A stretch of DNA of 64,000 nt, taken from NCBI GenBank assembly GCA_002436105.1, contig DIXU01000006.1, forward strand, positions 1-64,000. The letters run 5' to 3'. The translations under genes were made by a program, and so were the position numbers. The notes below the pieces were generated by a model, which was not told the DNA's origin, made no database searches, and saw only the letters and a list, made by a program, of their open reading frames with translations. The stretch's first letter is position 1. Each line of letters starts with the position of its first letter. The stretch is from Candidatus Aminicenantes bacterium UBA6072. Its GTDB lineage: Bacteria; Acidobacteriota; Aminicenantia; UBA2199. This document shows, in pieces, positions 53,696 through 63,673 of this stretch.

Positions 53696-55525
53696 ATGAA
53701 AAAATCAATTTTCATGCTGGCGGCATGTCTGGCATTTCTCTCCCGCGGCTGGGCGGACGATATTTTCGCGCTGCTGCGCGCAAAGGAGATCGAGGCGGTC
53801 AAGGCGCTCGTCGCGAAGACGCCGGACGTGCTCGTCGCCCGGGACAAGGACGGCCGGACGCCGATTCATTACGCCGCCCTGGGAGGCAGCGCGGAGCTCA
53901 TCGACTGGTTCATCGGCAAGGGCGCCCGGACCGACCTGAAGGACGCCCAGCAAAAAACCCCGCTCCACCTGGCGGCAATGGCCGACAACAGGGAAGCCGC
54001 TGCCGCCCTGCTCAAGAGGAGAGCGGTCGTGGAGACCCGGGACGACTACCAGCGCACGGCCCTGATCCTTTGCGCCCGCGAGGGCGGGCAGGCGGCGACG
54101 GGCCGTATCCTGATCGCAGCCGGAGCCGATGTCAACGCCAGGGACAAGTTCGGATCCGATGCCCTCGAGCTTGCCGCCTGGCGCGGCAAGTCCGATTTTG
54201 TCGACCTGTTGCTCGAAAATGGCGCCACCCTGCCGGAAGGGGGCGAAAAATGGCGCGAACTGATCGAATTGGCCGTATCCCGGGGTCTGGAGACGCTTTT
54301 CCGGCGCCTGGCCGGGCAGGCAGTCGACCTGAAGGCCTCCGGCGGCGAGAGTTTTCTCCATGCCGCGGCTGCGGGAGGAGCGGCCGGGATCGTCGGCCTC
54401 CTTCTGGATAAGGGGTTCGATCCCGCAAAGGCTGATCGCTTCGGCTGGACTCCCCTCCACTACGCCGCCCGCGACGGCCGCAGCGAAGCCGCCCGCCTGC
54501 TCATCGGCAAAGGCGCGCCGCTGAATGCGCGCACGATCATGGGCCAGTCGCCCTGGGACGTTGCCAAGGAACGGCGCATGGATGACGTGGCGGCGCTGCT
54601 GGCTGACCGGGGAGCGGAAACATCGGGAACGCGCTTCCCGGTGCTCGCAGGCGACTACCTCGGCCAGAAGCCTCCTGCAGGCAAGGCCGAGCTGTTCGCC
54701 CCGGGCATCATCGCCTCGGTCTGGGGCCTGCACAGCACGGTCGTCTTCTCTCCGGACGGCAACGAGGCCTATTGGTCGCCGATGATCACTTATCCGGGGG
54801 AGGCCTACTCCCGGGGCGGCCTGCTGACGATGAAGCGGGTGAACGGCCGCTGGACCGCCCCGGATTGGGCCCCATTCTCCGGACCCGATCATGACGACGA
54901 CGTTCCCTTCTTTGCGCAGGACGGAAAAACGGTCTATTTCCTTTCCCGCCGCCCCTTCCCCAACGAGAAGCAGAACCGCAGCGAGAGGATCTGGCTGGCC
55001 GAGCGGACGGCCGGCGGCTGGTCGGAGCCACGACCGCTCGACGCCATGGTCAACGAGCACAACATGCACTGGCAATTCTCCCTGGACAGGGACAGGAACC
55101 TCTACTTCGCCGGGCAGGCAGCCGACAGCCTGGGCATGGGCGACATCTACCTGGCGCGCTTCCGCGACGGGAAATACGAAAAACCGGCCAACCTGGGCGC
55201 CCCCGTCAATACGGCCGGCACGGAGACCTCCCCCTTCATCGCCCCCGACGGCAGCTACCTGATCTATTCCAGCCAGTACGACCTCTGGGTCAGCTTCCGT
55301 GACGGGAAGGGCGGGTGGCTCGAGCCGGTCAAGCTCGGCCCCGAGGTCAACAGCCCCTCGATCGAGCTCTGCCCCATGGTCACTGCCGACGGCCGGCACC
55401 TCTTCTTCCTGAGCCAGCGCGACGGCGAGAGCCACCCCTACTGGGTGAGCGCCAAGTCCATCTCCCGCCTGCGCCGACAGACGGTGGAGAGGGCCGTGCC
55501 CGCGAAAGAGGACCAGTACAAATAG
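53696..55525 (+). CDS. Ankyrin-repeat and PD40-propeller fusion protein
   Basis: This 609-residue protein has a signal peptide (about 1-20), about seven ankyrin repeats (about 40-310, with DGRTPIHYAALGG, QKTPLHLAAMAD, GWTPLHYAARDG) and a C-terminal PD40 propeller (about 320-600) whose opening AELFAPGIIAS parallels the two genes before it. Fusion of eukaryote-like ankyrin repeats to this propeller in a secreted protein is unusual. The long frame upstream of 53696 is antisense-type overlap with the previous gene and was dropped. The AAAGGAAAG site supports the ATG. Confidence 0.85.
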   Translation: MKKSIFMLAACLAFLSRGWADDIFALLRAKEIEAVKALVAKTPDVLVARDKDGRTPIHYAALGGSAELIDWFIGKGARTDLKDAQQKTPLHLAAMADNREAAAALLKRRAVVETRDDYQRTALILCAREGGQAATGRILIAAGADVNARDKFGSDALELAAWRGKSDFVDLLLENGATLPEGGEKWRELIELAVSRGLETLFRRLAGQAVDLKASGGESFLHAAAAGGAAGIVGLLLDKGFDPAKADRFGWTPLHYAARDGRSEAARLLIGKGAPLNARTIMGQSPWDVAKERRMDDVAALLADRGAETSGTRFPVLAGDYLGQKPPAGKAELFAPGIIASVWGLHSTVVFSPDGNEAYWSPMITYPGEAYSRGGLLTMKRVNGRWTAPDWAPFSGPDHDDDVPFFAQDGKTVYFLSRRPFPNEKQNRSERIWLAERTAGGWSEPRPLDAMVNEHNMHWQFSLDRDRNLYFAGQAADSLGMGDIYLARFRDGKYEKPANLGAPVNTAGTETSPFIAPDGSYLIYSSQYDLWVSFRDGKGGWLEPVKLGPEVNSPSIELCPMVTADGRHLFFLSQRDGESHPYWVSAKSISRLRRQTVERAVPAKEDQYK

Positions 55526-55534
55526 GCGCAGCGC

Positions 55535-56065
55535 ATGGGAACAAGCCGCAAAAAAATCACCATCCACGACTTCCGGCAAGGTGACCTGGACGCCCTGCTC
55601 GCTGTCTTTAATTCATTCGTCCGCGACAGCCATGCCGCCTATCCCGAGTCGGAGCTGAACCGCGAGCCATTCGAAAAAATCATGGCGAAGGCAAAGATCA
55701 TCGTGACGCTGCGCGATGACGAAGCGGTCATCGGCTTCGGCTTCATCAGCGCATACAAGCCGCTGGCGAATTTCGACCATACCGGCGTCCTGACCTATTT
55801 CATCCTCACAGACCACACCGGCATGGGCCTTGGCACGCTGCTGCTGCACGAGTTGATCCGCCGGGGCCTTGAAGCCGGCATCACCAATTACCTGGCCCAC
55901 ATTTCGTCCAGGAATGAGCAAAGCCTGAATTTCCACAGGAAGCACGGCTTCAAGGAGGTCGGCCGCTTCAAGCAAGTGGCCAGGAAATTCGGGGAACTGA
56001 TCGACGTGGTGTGGGTTCAGAAGCAACTTTCACCAGGAGGAGATTCATGCTCAGAAGCCTATTGA
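55535..56065 (+). CDS. GNAT family N-acetyltransferase
   Basis: This 176-residue protein has the acetyl-CoA-binding pattern HTGMGLGTLLLHELI (about 92-106) and the NFHRKHGFKEVGRF end (about 131-144), typical of phosphinothricin/ribosomal-type GNAT enzymes. The substrate is unknown. It starts 10 bases after the ankyrin gene and overlaps the next gene by 19 bases. Confidence 0.88.
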   Translation: MGTSRKKITIHDFRQGDLDALLAVFNSFVRDSHAAYPESELNREPFEKIMAKAKIIVTLRDDEAVIGFGFISAYKPLANFDHTGVLTYFILTDHTGMGLGTLLLHELIRRGLEAGITNYLAHISSRNEQSLNFHRKHGFKEVGRFKQVARKFGELIDVVWVQKQLSPGGDSCSEAY

Positions 56066-57888
56066 TTCTTTTTCTATTTCTCCAGCCATGCTTTTTTATC
56101 TCCGCCCAGAAAAGGGCGGTTGATTTTACGCCGGAGAGCTGGGACCTGGGCCAGGCCAAAGTCGAGGAGTATCTCGGCCGGCAGGCACTGGTCGGCACCG
56201 CGTTCCTGAAGGACGTCGTGCTCAAGAACGGCGTCATTGAGGTAGACATCGCCACCAAAAGCAGGACCCGCTCCTACCCCGGGGTACTGTTTCGGGTGAA
56301 GGACGCCGGCAATTACGAGCGCTTCTATGTCCGGCCGCACCGCTCCCCCTTTTATGACGACGTTCTGCAATATGGGCCGACCTTCAACGGCGTGGACAGC
56401 TGGCAGCTCTACAACGGCCCGGGGCTCACCTCCAGCCTGGACATCCCGCCCGACCGCTGGAACCGCCTGAAGATCGTGGTGGCCGGCACCCAGGCGCAGG
56501 TCTTCTGGAACGACGCTCCCGAGCCCGTGCTGGTCGTCGATGACCTGGCCCGCGGCGAGAGCGCAGGGAGCATCGGCCTGGTCGGGCCCATGGACGGCAC
56601 GGCCTTCTTCTCCGACCTGCGCTATGAGGCGATCGACGGCCTGCTGCTTCCCCCGCCGGCGCCGCGCGAGGCGCTGTGCGGAGTGATCCCCTCCTGGGAA
56701 CTTTCCGCGCCGTTCACTGCGCTGGGAATTGATTTCACGGAATACCCCGACGCCGCCGTCGCGGCCGCCGCCTGGAAGCCGGTCACAGCCGACCGCCGAG
56801 GCCTGGTCGATGTTTCCCGCCACTTCCCGCGGGTATCCAGGGCCGGGGACTGCGTCCTGGCCAGGACGACGCTGTCTGCGGAGAGCGATTCCACGCTGCG
56901 TCTGAGCTTCGGCTACAGCGACATCATCACCGTCTTTCTGAACGGCCGTCCCCTCTACTCCGGCAACGCGATCTACCAGTCGCGCGACCGCTCGTTCCTG
57001 GGCATCGTAGGCTTCCAGGATGAGCTGTACCTGCCGCTGAAAAAAGGCGACAACGAGCTGCTGCTGCTGGTCGGCGAGACCATGGGCGGCTGGGGCTTCT
57101 GCTTCCGCCGCGGCGACGAAGTGTTCACCCATCCCTCGCTGAAAAAAGAGTGGAGCATAAAGAGCGGCCTGGCCCTGCCCGAGGCCGTGGTCTTCGACCC
57201 GGTCAATGACGCCTGCTATGTCTCCAACTACTTCAATGAGGGACAGGAGTTCATTTCCAAGGTTTCCCCCGGAGGCGAGGTGATCGAGCGCGAATGGATC
57301 AAGGGCTTGCGCATGCCCACCGGCATGTGCCTCAAGGGCAACACGCTGTATGCAGTCGACCGCTCCGGATTGAATGTCATCGACATCAAGAAGAGAGAGA
57401 TCAGGGAAAAAATTCCCCTGCCCGGAATGCGCATGGCCAACGACGTGGCCATGGACCGGGCGGGAAATTTCTTTATTTCCGACACGGCGGGCGGCGTTGT
57501 GTATCGCCATGCCGGCGGCAAGCTGGAACCCTGGCTCGAGAACCTGAGCCGGCCCAATGCCCTGCTCTGCGAAAAGAACCGGCTGTTGGTCGGCCTGAAC
57601 GAGAAGCTCATCGCCGTGGACCTGAGGAGCAAGACCGTGCAAGTGCTCGCCCGCTTTGAATTGGGCGCAAACATCGACGGCATCGAGGCCGACGGCAGCG
57701 GCGGCTACCTGGCCGGCGACCACAACGGCAAGCTCTTCCGCATCTCGAACCAGGGAGAGCGGACCCTGCTGCTCGACACCTCCAACCCGGGAGAGAAGAT
57801 CGCCGACTTCGCCTACATCCCCAAATTGAAATTGCTCGTCATCCCCACCTTCGACACCAACTCCCTGAACGCCTTTTCGCTGCAATAG
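56047..57888 (+). CDS. Secreted LamG-like plus SMP-30/NHL-like propeller protein
   Basis: This 613-residue protein has a signal peptide (about 1-20), an N-terminal concanavalin-like domain resembling DUF1080/LamG (about 25-200, with GVLFRVKDAGNYERFYVRPH and DRWNRLKIVVAG), a middle jelly-roll part with LNGRPLYSG, and a C-terminal SMP-30/gluconolactonase-like propeller (about 375-600, with MPTGMCLKGNTLYAVDRSGLNVID). It may bind or act on a sugar lactone. The GGAGGAG at 56037 supports ATG 56047, inside the GNAT gene end. Confidence 0.75.
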   Translation: MLRSLLILFLFLQPCFFISAQKRAVDFTPESWDLGQAKVEEYLGRQALVGTAFLKDVVLKNGVIEVDIATKSRTRSYPGVLFRVKDAGNYERFYVRPHRSPFYDDVLQYGPTFNGVDSWQLYNGPGLTSSLDIPPDRWNRLKIVVAGTQAQVFWNDAPEPVLVVDDLARGESAGSIGLVGPMDGTAFFSDLRYEAIDGLLLPPPAPREALCGVIPSWELSAPFTALGIDFTEYPDAAVAAAAWKPVTADRRGLVDVSRHFPRVSRAGDCVLARTTLSAESDSTLRLSFGYSDIITVFLNGRPLYSGNAIYQSRDRSFLGIVGFQDELYLPLKKGDNELLLLVGETMGGWGFCFRRGDEVFTHPSLKKEWSIKSGLALPEAVVFDPVNDACYVSNYFNEGQEFISKVSPGGEVIEREWIKGLRMPTGMCLKGNTLYAVDRSGLNVIDIKKREIREKIPLPGMRMANDVAMDRAGNFFISDTAGGVVYRHAGGKLEPWLENLSRPNALLCEKNRLLVGLNEKLIAVDLRSKTVQVLARFELGANIDGIEADGSGGYLAGDHNGKLFRISNQGERTLLLDTSNPGEKIADFAYIPKLKLLVIPTFDTNSLNAFSLQ

Positions 57889-57928
57889 GCATGGGCGGAT
57901 CCCGTGGATCGATCTTTATGAGAAAACA

Positions 57929-60592
57929 ATGAAAACTACAATCTTCCCGATCCTGTATCTGTTCCTTATGGCTTCCGGCGGCCTCCCCGGAAAGGATAAC
58001 GGCTCCGAACCGCCCCAACAAAGGGTGGTGCGGGCGGAGCGCCTGACGGGCAAGGTGAAACTCGACGGCCGCCTGGAGGAGGAGGATTGGCGGCGGCAGC
58101 CGATCAGCGGCTTTACCCAGCGGGATCCCGACGACGGCCAGCCCTGTTCGGAAAAGACCGATGTCTGGCTGGCCTACGACGACAGCGCCATCTACGTGGC
58201 GGCGCGCCTGCACGATTCCGAGCCGGACAAGATCATCCGCCAGCTCTCCAGGAGAGACGACTTCGTGGAAGCGGATTATTTCATGTTCTATGTCGACCCG
58301 CTGTACGACCGGCGCAGCGGCTTCAAGTTCCTGGTCAATCCTTCCGGCTCGATCACCGACTGCATCATGTACAATGACACCTGGGACGACGTTTCCTGGG
58401 ACGGAGACTGGGAGGCGGCGGCCCGCATCGATGAACGGGGCTGGGCGGTGGAGATGCGCATTCCCTTCGATCAGCTGCGCTTCAAGAGAAAGAATGACGG
58501 CGGGGAGTATGTCTGGGGCGTGAATTTCAGGCGGGACATCAAGCGCAAGAACGAGCGGGCGTCCCTGATCTGGATACCCAAGACCGAGAACGCCTTCGTC
58601 TCGCGCTTCGCCCGCATGGAAGGCATGAAAGACATTTGTCCCAAGCCGTTGTTTGAGGTGACCCCTTTCCTCGTCGCCAAGGCGAATTTCCAGCAGCAGG
58701 AACCCGGCAATCCCTTCCGCAGCGGTGAGGATTTTCTTGGCAACGCCGGCGCCGACATCAAGCTCGGGCTGTCCAGCAGCCTGACCATGGATCTGACGTT
58801 CAACCCCGATTTCGGCCAGGTGGAAGTGGACCCGGCCGTGATCAACCTCTCGGCGGCCGAGAGCTACTATTCCGAGAAACGGCCGTTCTTCATCGAGGGG
58901 GCGCAGATATTCGCCTTCGGCTCCGGCGGCGCCACCAACAACATCGGCGCCAACTGGAGCTCCCCGCGACTGTTCTACAGCCGCCGCATCGGCCGGGCGC
59001 CGCAGGGTCATGCCGACACGGAGGGACACGTGGACCATCCGGAGTGGACCACCATCCTGGGGGCCGGCAAGCTGAGCGGCACTCTCGGCAACGGCTGGAA
59101 GCTGGGATTGCTGACGGCCCTGACCCAGAGGGAATTTGCCGAGATCGATCTCAACGGCGCCCGGTCCAACTGTGAAGTGGAGCCCTTCGCCAACCATTCG
59201 GTGCTTCGTGCCCAGAAGGAGTTCAACCAGGGCCGGCAGGGACTGGGATTCATCGCCACCTCGGTTCTGCGCGATCTGCGCAGCGATGACCTGGCCGCCA
59301 TCATGACCCAGCGGGCGTTCAGCTTCGGCGTCGACGGCTGGAGTTTCCTGGACAAAAACAAAATGTGGGCGGCGACGGGCTGGCTGGCCGGAAGCAGCGT
59401 GGCCGGGACCCGGGAGCAGATCGCCGGTCTGCAGCGGGCATATCCCCATTATTTCCAGCAGCCGGACGCCGGCTACCTGGAGCTGGACGAGGAAGCCACT
59501 TCGCTGTCGGGGCTGGCCGGCCGCTTCTCCCTGAACAAGGAGAAGGGGAACATTCTCTTCAACGCCGCGCTGGGCTTCATCTCCCCGGGATTCGATTCCC
59601 GCGACATGGGATTCCAGTCGCAGGGGGATATCGTCAACGGCCACCTGATGCTGGGATACCGCTCGTTCAAGAAATGGAAGTTCATCAAGGAATGGGACCT
59701 GCTCCTGTTCACCCAGAGGAACTACAACTTCGGCTGGGACCTGATCGGCGAGCAGCGGATCATCCTGATCAACGACCTGACCTTCACCAACTACTGGTCC
59801 GCCTACTGGCAGTGGAGCCATAACCCGGCGCGCTGGAGCAACACCATGACCCGCGGCGGCCCGCTGGTGCGCATGCAGCGCTTCGACTGGATCGACTGGG
59901 GAATATCAAGCAACGGCAGCAAGCCGCTGGTGCTCAGCTTTGGCGGCTACCATTTCCTGAGTGACTGGGGTAGGTCGAACCACAGCGGCTCGATCAGCCT
60001 GAAGTGGAAGCCCGGCACGAACTTCAACCTGACGATTTCGCCCGCATACGAAGCCGATGAAAATCCCGCCCAGTGGCTGGCCAATGTCAAGGACCCGGTC
60101 CAGTCCGCCACCTACGGCACACGCCATATCTTCGGCAGCCTGAGCCAAAAAACGCTCTCCTGCTCCATGCGCCTGAATTGGATCTTTTCGCCCCGGCTCA
60201 GCCTGCAGGCCTACATCCAGCCTTTCATCGCGGTGGGGGCATATGACGGGATCAAGGAGCTCAGCCGGCCGCGGAGCTGGGAATTCCTGGACTACGGAAG
60301 CGGGGCCTCGACCCTCGTCCGCCAGGGCGGGAAATTCGTCATCGATCCCGGCGACGGCGGCGGCCCGATCACCCTGGCCGATCCCGACTTCAACTACAAG
60401 TCGCTGCGCGGCACGGTCGTGCTGCGCTGGGAATTCCGGCTGGGCTCGACCCTGTATCTGGTCTGGACGCAGAACCGCGCCGACTACCAGGACCCCGGCG
60501 ACCTCTCCCTGAGCCGTGACCTGGGCAGCATGCTCCGCGCCCCCGGGGACAACATCTTCATGCTGAAGTTCACCTACCGGTTAAAAATTTGA
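57929..60592 (+). CDS. DUF5916 outer-membrane protein with N-terminal CBM9-like domain (2)
   Basis: This 887-residue paralogue of the gene at 42120 has a signal-like N-terminus, a CBM9-like domain (about 30-230, with VKLDGRLEEEDWRRQP and AIYVAARLHDSEPDK) and a long beta-barrel that contains YSEKRPFFIEGAQIF. It ends in an aromatic-rich strand. It is about 150 residues longer than the other copy. The role is unknown. Confidence 0.87.
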   Translation: MKTTIFPILYLFLMASGGLPGKDNGSEPPQQRVVRAERLTGKVKLDGRLEEEDWRRQPISGFTQRDPDDGQPCSEKTDVWLAYDDSAIYVAARLHDSEPDKIIRQLSRRDDFVEADYFMFYVDPLYDRRSGFKFLVNPSGSITDCIMYNDTWDDVSWDGDWEAAARIDERGWAVEMRIPFDQLRFKRKNDGGEYVWGVNFRRDIKRKNERASLIWIPKTENAFVSRFARMEGMKDICPKPLFEVTPFLVAKANFQQQEPGNPFRSGEDFLGNAGADIKLGLSSSLTMDLTFNPDFGQVEVDPAVINLSAAESYYSEKRPFFIEGAQIFAFGSGGATNNIGANWSSPRLFYSRRIGRAPQGHADTEGHVDHPEWTTILGAGKLSGTLGNGWKLGLLTALTQREFAEIDLNGARSNCEVEPFANHSVLRAQKEFNQGRQGLGFIATSVLRDLRSDDLAAIMTQRAFSFGVDGWSFLDKNKMWAATGWLAGSSVAGTREQIAGLQRAYPHYFQQPDAGYLELDEEATSLSGLAGRFSLNKEKGNILFNAALGFISPGFDSRDMGFQSQGDIVNGHLMLGYRSFKKWKFIKEWDLLLFTQRNYNFGWDLIGEQRIILINDLTFTNYWSAYWQWSHNPARWSNTMTRGGPLVRMQRFDWIDWGISSNGSKPLVLSFGGYHFLSDWGRSNHSGSISLKWKPGTNFNLTISPAYEADENPAQWLANVKDPVQSATYGTRHIFGSLSQKTLSCSMRLNWIFSPRLSLQAYIQPFIAVGAYDGIKELSRPRSWEFLDYGSGASTLVRQGGKFVIDPGDGGGPITLADPDFNYKSLRGTVVLRWEFRLGSTLYLVWTQNRADYQDPGDLSLSRDLGSMLRAPGDNIFMLKFTYRLKI

Positions 60593-60631
60593 AACCGCCG
60601 AGTCTATAATCCGGTGCACGTGAGGCCAACC

Positions 60632-61513
60632 ATGAGAATCATCTCCACAATCCTTTTTTTAATCGTCTTTTCCGCTCTGCCGGCCGTGGATTTGGCCGAC
60701 TGCCCCTACGCGGTGCTCTTCTACTCCGGCCGGGGCGGCAACAAGGAAGTCTACATTCTCCACCCGGGAGAAAATGCGCCGCGCAACCTGACGAAGCATC
60801 CGGCCGCCGACCTTTGCCCCGCCGCTTCCCCGGACGGAAAGAGGATCGCCTTCCTTAGCGACCGCGACGGCAACACGGACATCTACAGCATGGCGATAGA
60901 CGGCGGCGACGTCCGCCGCCTCACTTCCTCGCCGGAGAGCGAGGAACATCCGGAGTTCACACCAGATGGCAAGCGCATCCTTTTCGTGAAGGACTTCGAG
61001 AAGCGGACCGAGATCTGGATCATGGACGCCGACGGAGCGAACCCGCGGCGGCTGACGAGCAACGACGCCCGCGACGAGCGCCCCTTCCTGTCGCCCGATG
61101 GCAGAAAGATCGTCTTCATGTCCAACCGCGACGGCAACTACGAGATCTACACCATGGCCGCCGATGGCAGCCAGCAGTCACGGATCACCCATTCTCCGGA
61201 ATGGGAGATCTTCCCGGCCTGGTCCCCGGATGGGAAGGAGATCGCTTATGCCCGCAAGTTCAGGGCCGACGGCCGCATGCAGGGCATGATCCGCGTCATG
61301 AACGCCGACGGCAGCAACGACCGGGCGATCACCGCGGTCGAGACCCGCGACGAAAATGCCATGTGGTCGCCCGACGGCCGCTTCATCGTCTTCCAGAGCG
61401 TGCGCGACGGCAATTTCGAGGTCTACCGGGTCCGTTGCGACGGCAGCTCCCCGCAGCGCCTGACGTTTGACCCCGCCTGGGACGGCTGGGCCGCTTTCGT
61501 CCCGAGCAAATAA
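60632..61513 (+). CDS. TolB-like WD40/PD40 propeller protein
   Basis: This 293-residue protein has a signal peptide (about 1-22) and repeated SPDGKRIAFLSDRDGNTDIY, TPDGKRILFVKD and SPDGRKIVFMSNRDGNYEIY units, the pattern of TolB C-terminal propellers, but without the TolB N-terminal domain. ATG 60632 is preferred, with a weak GAGG site, over in-frame GTGs at 60614 and 60620. It may act in envelope protein contacts. Confidence 0.82.
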   Translation: MRIISTILFLIVFSALPAVDLADCPYAVLFYSGRGGNKEVYILHPGENAPRNLTKHPAADLCPAASPDGKRIAFLSDRDGNTDIYSMAIDGGDVRRLTSSPESEEHPEFTPDGKRILFVKDFEKRTEIWIMDADGANPRRLTSNDARDERPFLSPDGRKIVFMSNRDGNYEIYTMAADGSQQSRITHSPEWEIFPAWSPDGKEIAYARKFRADGRMQGMIRVMNADGSNDRAITAVETRDENAMWSPDGRFIVFQSVRDGNFEVYRVRCDGSSPQRLTFDPAWDGWAAFVPSK

Positions 61514-61552
61514 ACAAATGGAATGACCATAATAAAAACAAGGAGTAAAAAC

Positions 61553-62989
61553 ATGATCAAAAAAACATTTCTTCTCGCCATGGTGTTGACTGCACTGACC
61601 GTCTTTCCCTGCGCGGCCGAGTCGCTGGAGGGCCTGCCGCTGCACGTGCAGAAGATCGAGCCCGGGGTGGTCCGCGTCTGGGTCGGCGACCATGTCTCAT
61701 CGACCGCCGTATGCGCCATCGCCACGAAGAAGGGCATCGTGGTCATCGACAGCACGGACATCCCAAAGCTGGACGAGGCCTTCCGCAAGGTGATCGCCAG
61801 GGAGCTCGGGCGCAGCGACTTCGCATACCTCATCAACACCCACGGTCACGGCGACCACACCAACGGCAACGGCGCCTACGCCGACTGCGAGATCATCGCC
61901 CATGATAGCGTGCCGGAGATGATGCGGGAGAATTTCAGCAATCACACGCAGGCGATTGGCTGGGTCAAGGAGAACATCCAGCGGCAGAAGGACCTGATCG
62001 CCGCCGGCAAACTGGACGCAAAGCAGAAGGCCGCCGCGGAAGAGCAATTGATCATCGCCACCCTGAAAGCCGAATTCCTTAACTCCTCGCCCAAACCGAC
62101 CTATCCCAGCAAGACCTTCCGGGACAAGCTGGTCCTGGATTGCGGCGACGTCACCTTCGAGCTGTACCAGAGCGGCGGAACGCACACCCAGAGCGACATC
62201 TTCATCCTGGCGCCGCAGAAGGGCATCCTGTTCACCGGCGACATGATGGCCGACAAGTGGCTGAGCGACACTCCGGGCTGCCTGGCCACCTTCGCCGTCC
62301 GCACCGGCAGCGCCGAGGACTACCCGGTGCTGGTAAAGAACTGGCAGGCGCTGATAGGGCGCAAGGACGAGATCAAGCAGTATGTCCCCGGGCACTGGAA
62401 CGGCGAATTGAGCTTCGAGGGATTCCTGGCCCGCTTCAACTACCTGAAAACGCTGCTCTCCGACATCGAGGCCATGGCCAAGGCGGGAGGCGACTTCAAC
62501 CAGTTCGTGGCCGGCTACACACTGAAGGACAAGTTCCCCGCCCTGGTCGGCAGCCCCGGCATCACCAACCAGGGACACCAGATGTCCGTCCAGCACCTCT
62601 ACCAGATCTATTCCGGCAAGATCGCGCTGAGCACAGCCATACAGGAACTGCTCAGGAGGGACGGTTTCAGCGCCGCCTTCGCCGAGCTCAGCGGCGACGT
62701 CCTCAAGGACCGGAAAAAATATTTTTACAGCGACGCCGAACTGAACAGCCTGGGCTACTGGCTGTTGCAGCAGTTAAAAGACAAAGAGGGTGCTTTCCAG
62801 ATCTTCCAGCTCAACGCCGAGCTGCATCCCCAGTCATGGAACGCCTGGGACAGCCTGGCCGAAGCCTGTTACGAAAAAGGCGACAAGCAAAAAGCGCTGG
62901 CACTTTACCGGAAATCCCTGGAGCTGAACCCGGCCAGCGAGAACGGCAAGAAGTTCATCGAGCTGATCGAGAGCGAGATGAAAAAGTAG
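61553..62989 (+). CDS. Secreted MBL-fold hydrolase with C-terminal TPR segment
   Basis: This 478-residue protein has a signal peptide (about 1-21), the metal motif THGHGDHTNG (about 96-105), a SGGTHTQSD segment near 208, GHWNGE near 281 and a C-terminal tetratricopeptide repeat (about 430-470: AWDSLAEACYEKGDKQKALA). The layout recalls secreted beta-lactamase-fold alkylsulfatase-like enzymes. The substrate is unknown. The AAGGAG at 61541 supports ATG 61553. A related gene begins at 63674. Confidence 0.85.
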   Translation: MIKKTFLLAMVLTALTVFPCAAESLEGLPLHVQKIEPGVVRVWVGDHVSSTAVCAIATKKGIVVIDSTDIPKLDEAFRKVIARELGRSDFAYLINTHGHGDHTNGNGAYADCEIIAHDSVPEMMRENFSNHTQAIGWVKENIQRQKDLIAAGKLDAKQKAAAEEQLIIATLKAEFLNSSPKPTYPSKTFRDKLVLDCGDVTFELYQSGGTHTQSDIFILAPQKGILFTGDMMADKWLSDTPGCLATFAVRTGSAEDYPVLVKNWQALIGRKDEIKQYVPGHWNGELSFEGFLARFNYLKTLLSDIEAMAKAGGDFNQFVAGYTLKDKFPALVGSPGITNQGHQMSVQHLYQIYSGKIALSTAIQELLRRDGFSAAFAELSGDVLKDRKKYFYSDAELNSLGYWLLQQLKDKEGAFQIFQLNAELHPQSWNAWDSLAEACYEKGDKQKALALYRKSLELNPASENGKKFIELIESEMKK

Positions 62990-63060
62990 ATGAGCCCGCG
63001 CAGCGGACGCCTGCACCATCGACAACATGGAAACCGGTGAATCCGGGAAGGAGACTCCCC

Positions 63061-63435
63061 ATGGACAAGATCAATCAACTGATACGGCAGCGCAAATGGG
63101 CCAACGGCAAGCTCATCCAGTACAACTCTAGGGTATTCAAGGCCATCAGCGAGCTGGAGAAAGTCACGTTCCGCAACGGCGCCCTGCCCAAGAAGATCAA
63201 GGAGCTGATCGCCGTCGGCATCAGCGTGGTCAACAACTGCGAGTCGTGCATGCAGTGGCACATCGGCGAGGCCGTCAAGGACGGCGCCACGGAGAGGGAG
63301 ATCCTCGAGGCCATCGAGGTCGCCTTCGAGATGGGCATCGGGCCGGCGGTGGTCAACGGCCGCTTCGCGCTGGAGGTCATGGACTCGCTGTTCAAGAAAG
63401 GGGGCGGGAACAGGGGGCGAAAGGAGGGGAAATGA
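63061..63435 (+). CDS. Carboxymuconolactone decarboxylase/AhpD-like protein
   Basis: This 124-residue protein has the AhpD-type CxxC pair in NNCESCMQWHIGEAV (about 59-73) and the helix bundle pattern of the family. Such proteins act as disulfide reductases or small decarboxylases. AAGGAG upstream supports ATG 63061. It overlaps the truncated gene downstream (ATGA). Confidence 0.9.
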   Translation: MDKINQLIRQRKWANGKLIQYNSRVFKAISELEKVTFRNGALPKKIKELIAVGISVVNNCESCMQWHIGEAVKDGATEREILEAIEVAFEMGIGPAVVNGRFALEVMDSLFKKGGGNRGRKEGK

Positions 63436-63659
63436 ATCCCATGTTGCTGAAAATCACGCAAACCCTGCTGGCGGTCGCAACGCTGGCTTCCTCGTCCATG
63501 GCGCTGCACCCGGCGGAGATTCACGAGGCGGGAAAGACCCGCGAGCCGCTGGCACTCACCCGCGTCGCCAACTCGGGCGTCATGCTGGCCTCGGGCGGAA
63601 CCAAGGTCCTGATCGACGCCCTGCTCGACAAGGCGAGGCCACTCGATTGCCAGGAATAA
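63432..63659 (+). pseudogene. Truncated MBL-fold protein, N-terminal fragment only
   Basis: The 75-residue product has a signal-like start and then LTRVANSGVMLASGGTKVLIDALLDK, the opening beta strands of a metallo-beta-lactamase-fold enzyme. The frame then stops before any HxHxDH motif, and the next gene begins 15 bases later. It is most simply the remnant of a lost gene. Its start is coupled to the AhpD-like gene. Confidence 0.65.
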
Positions 63660-63673
63660 TTCAGGAGTAAACC

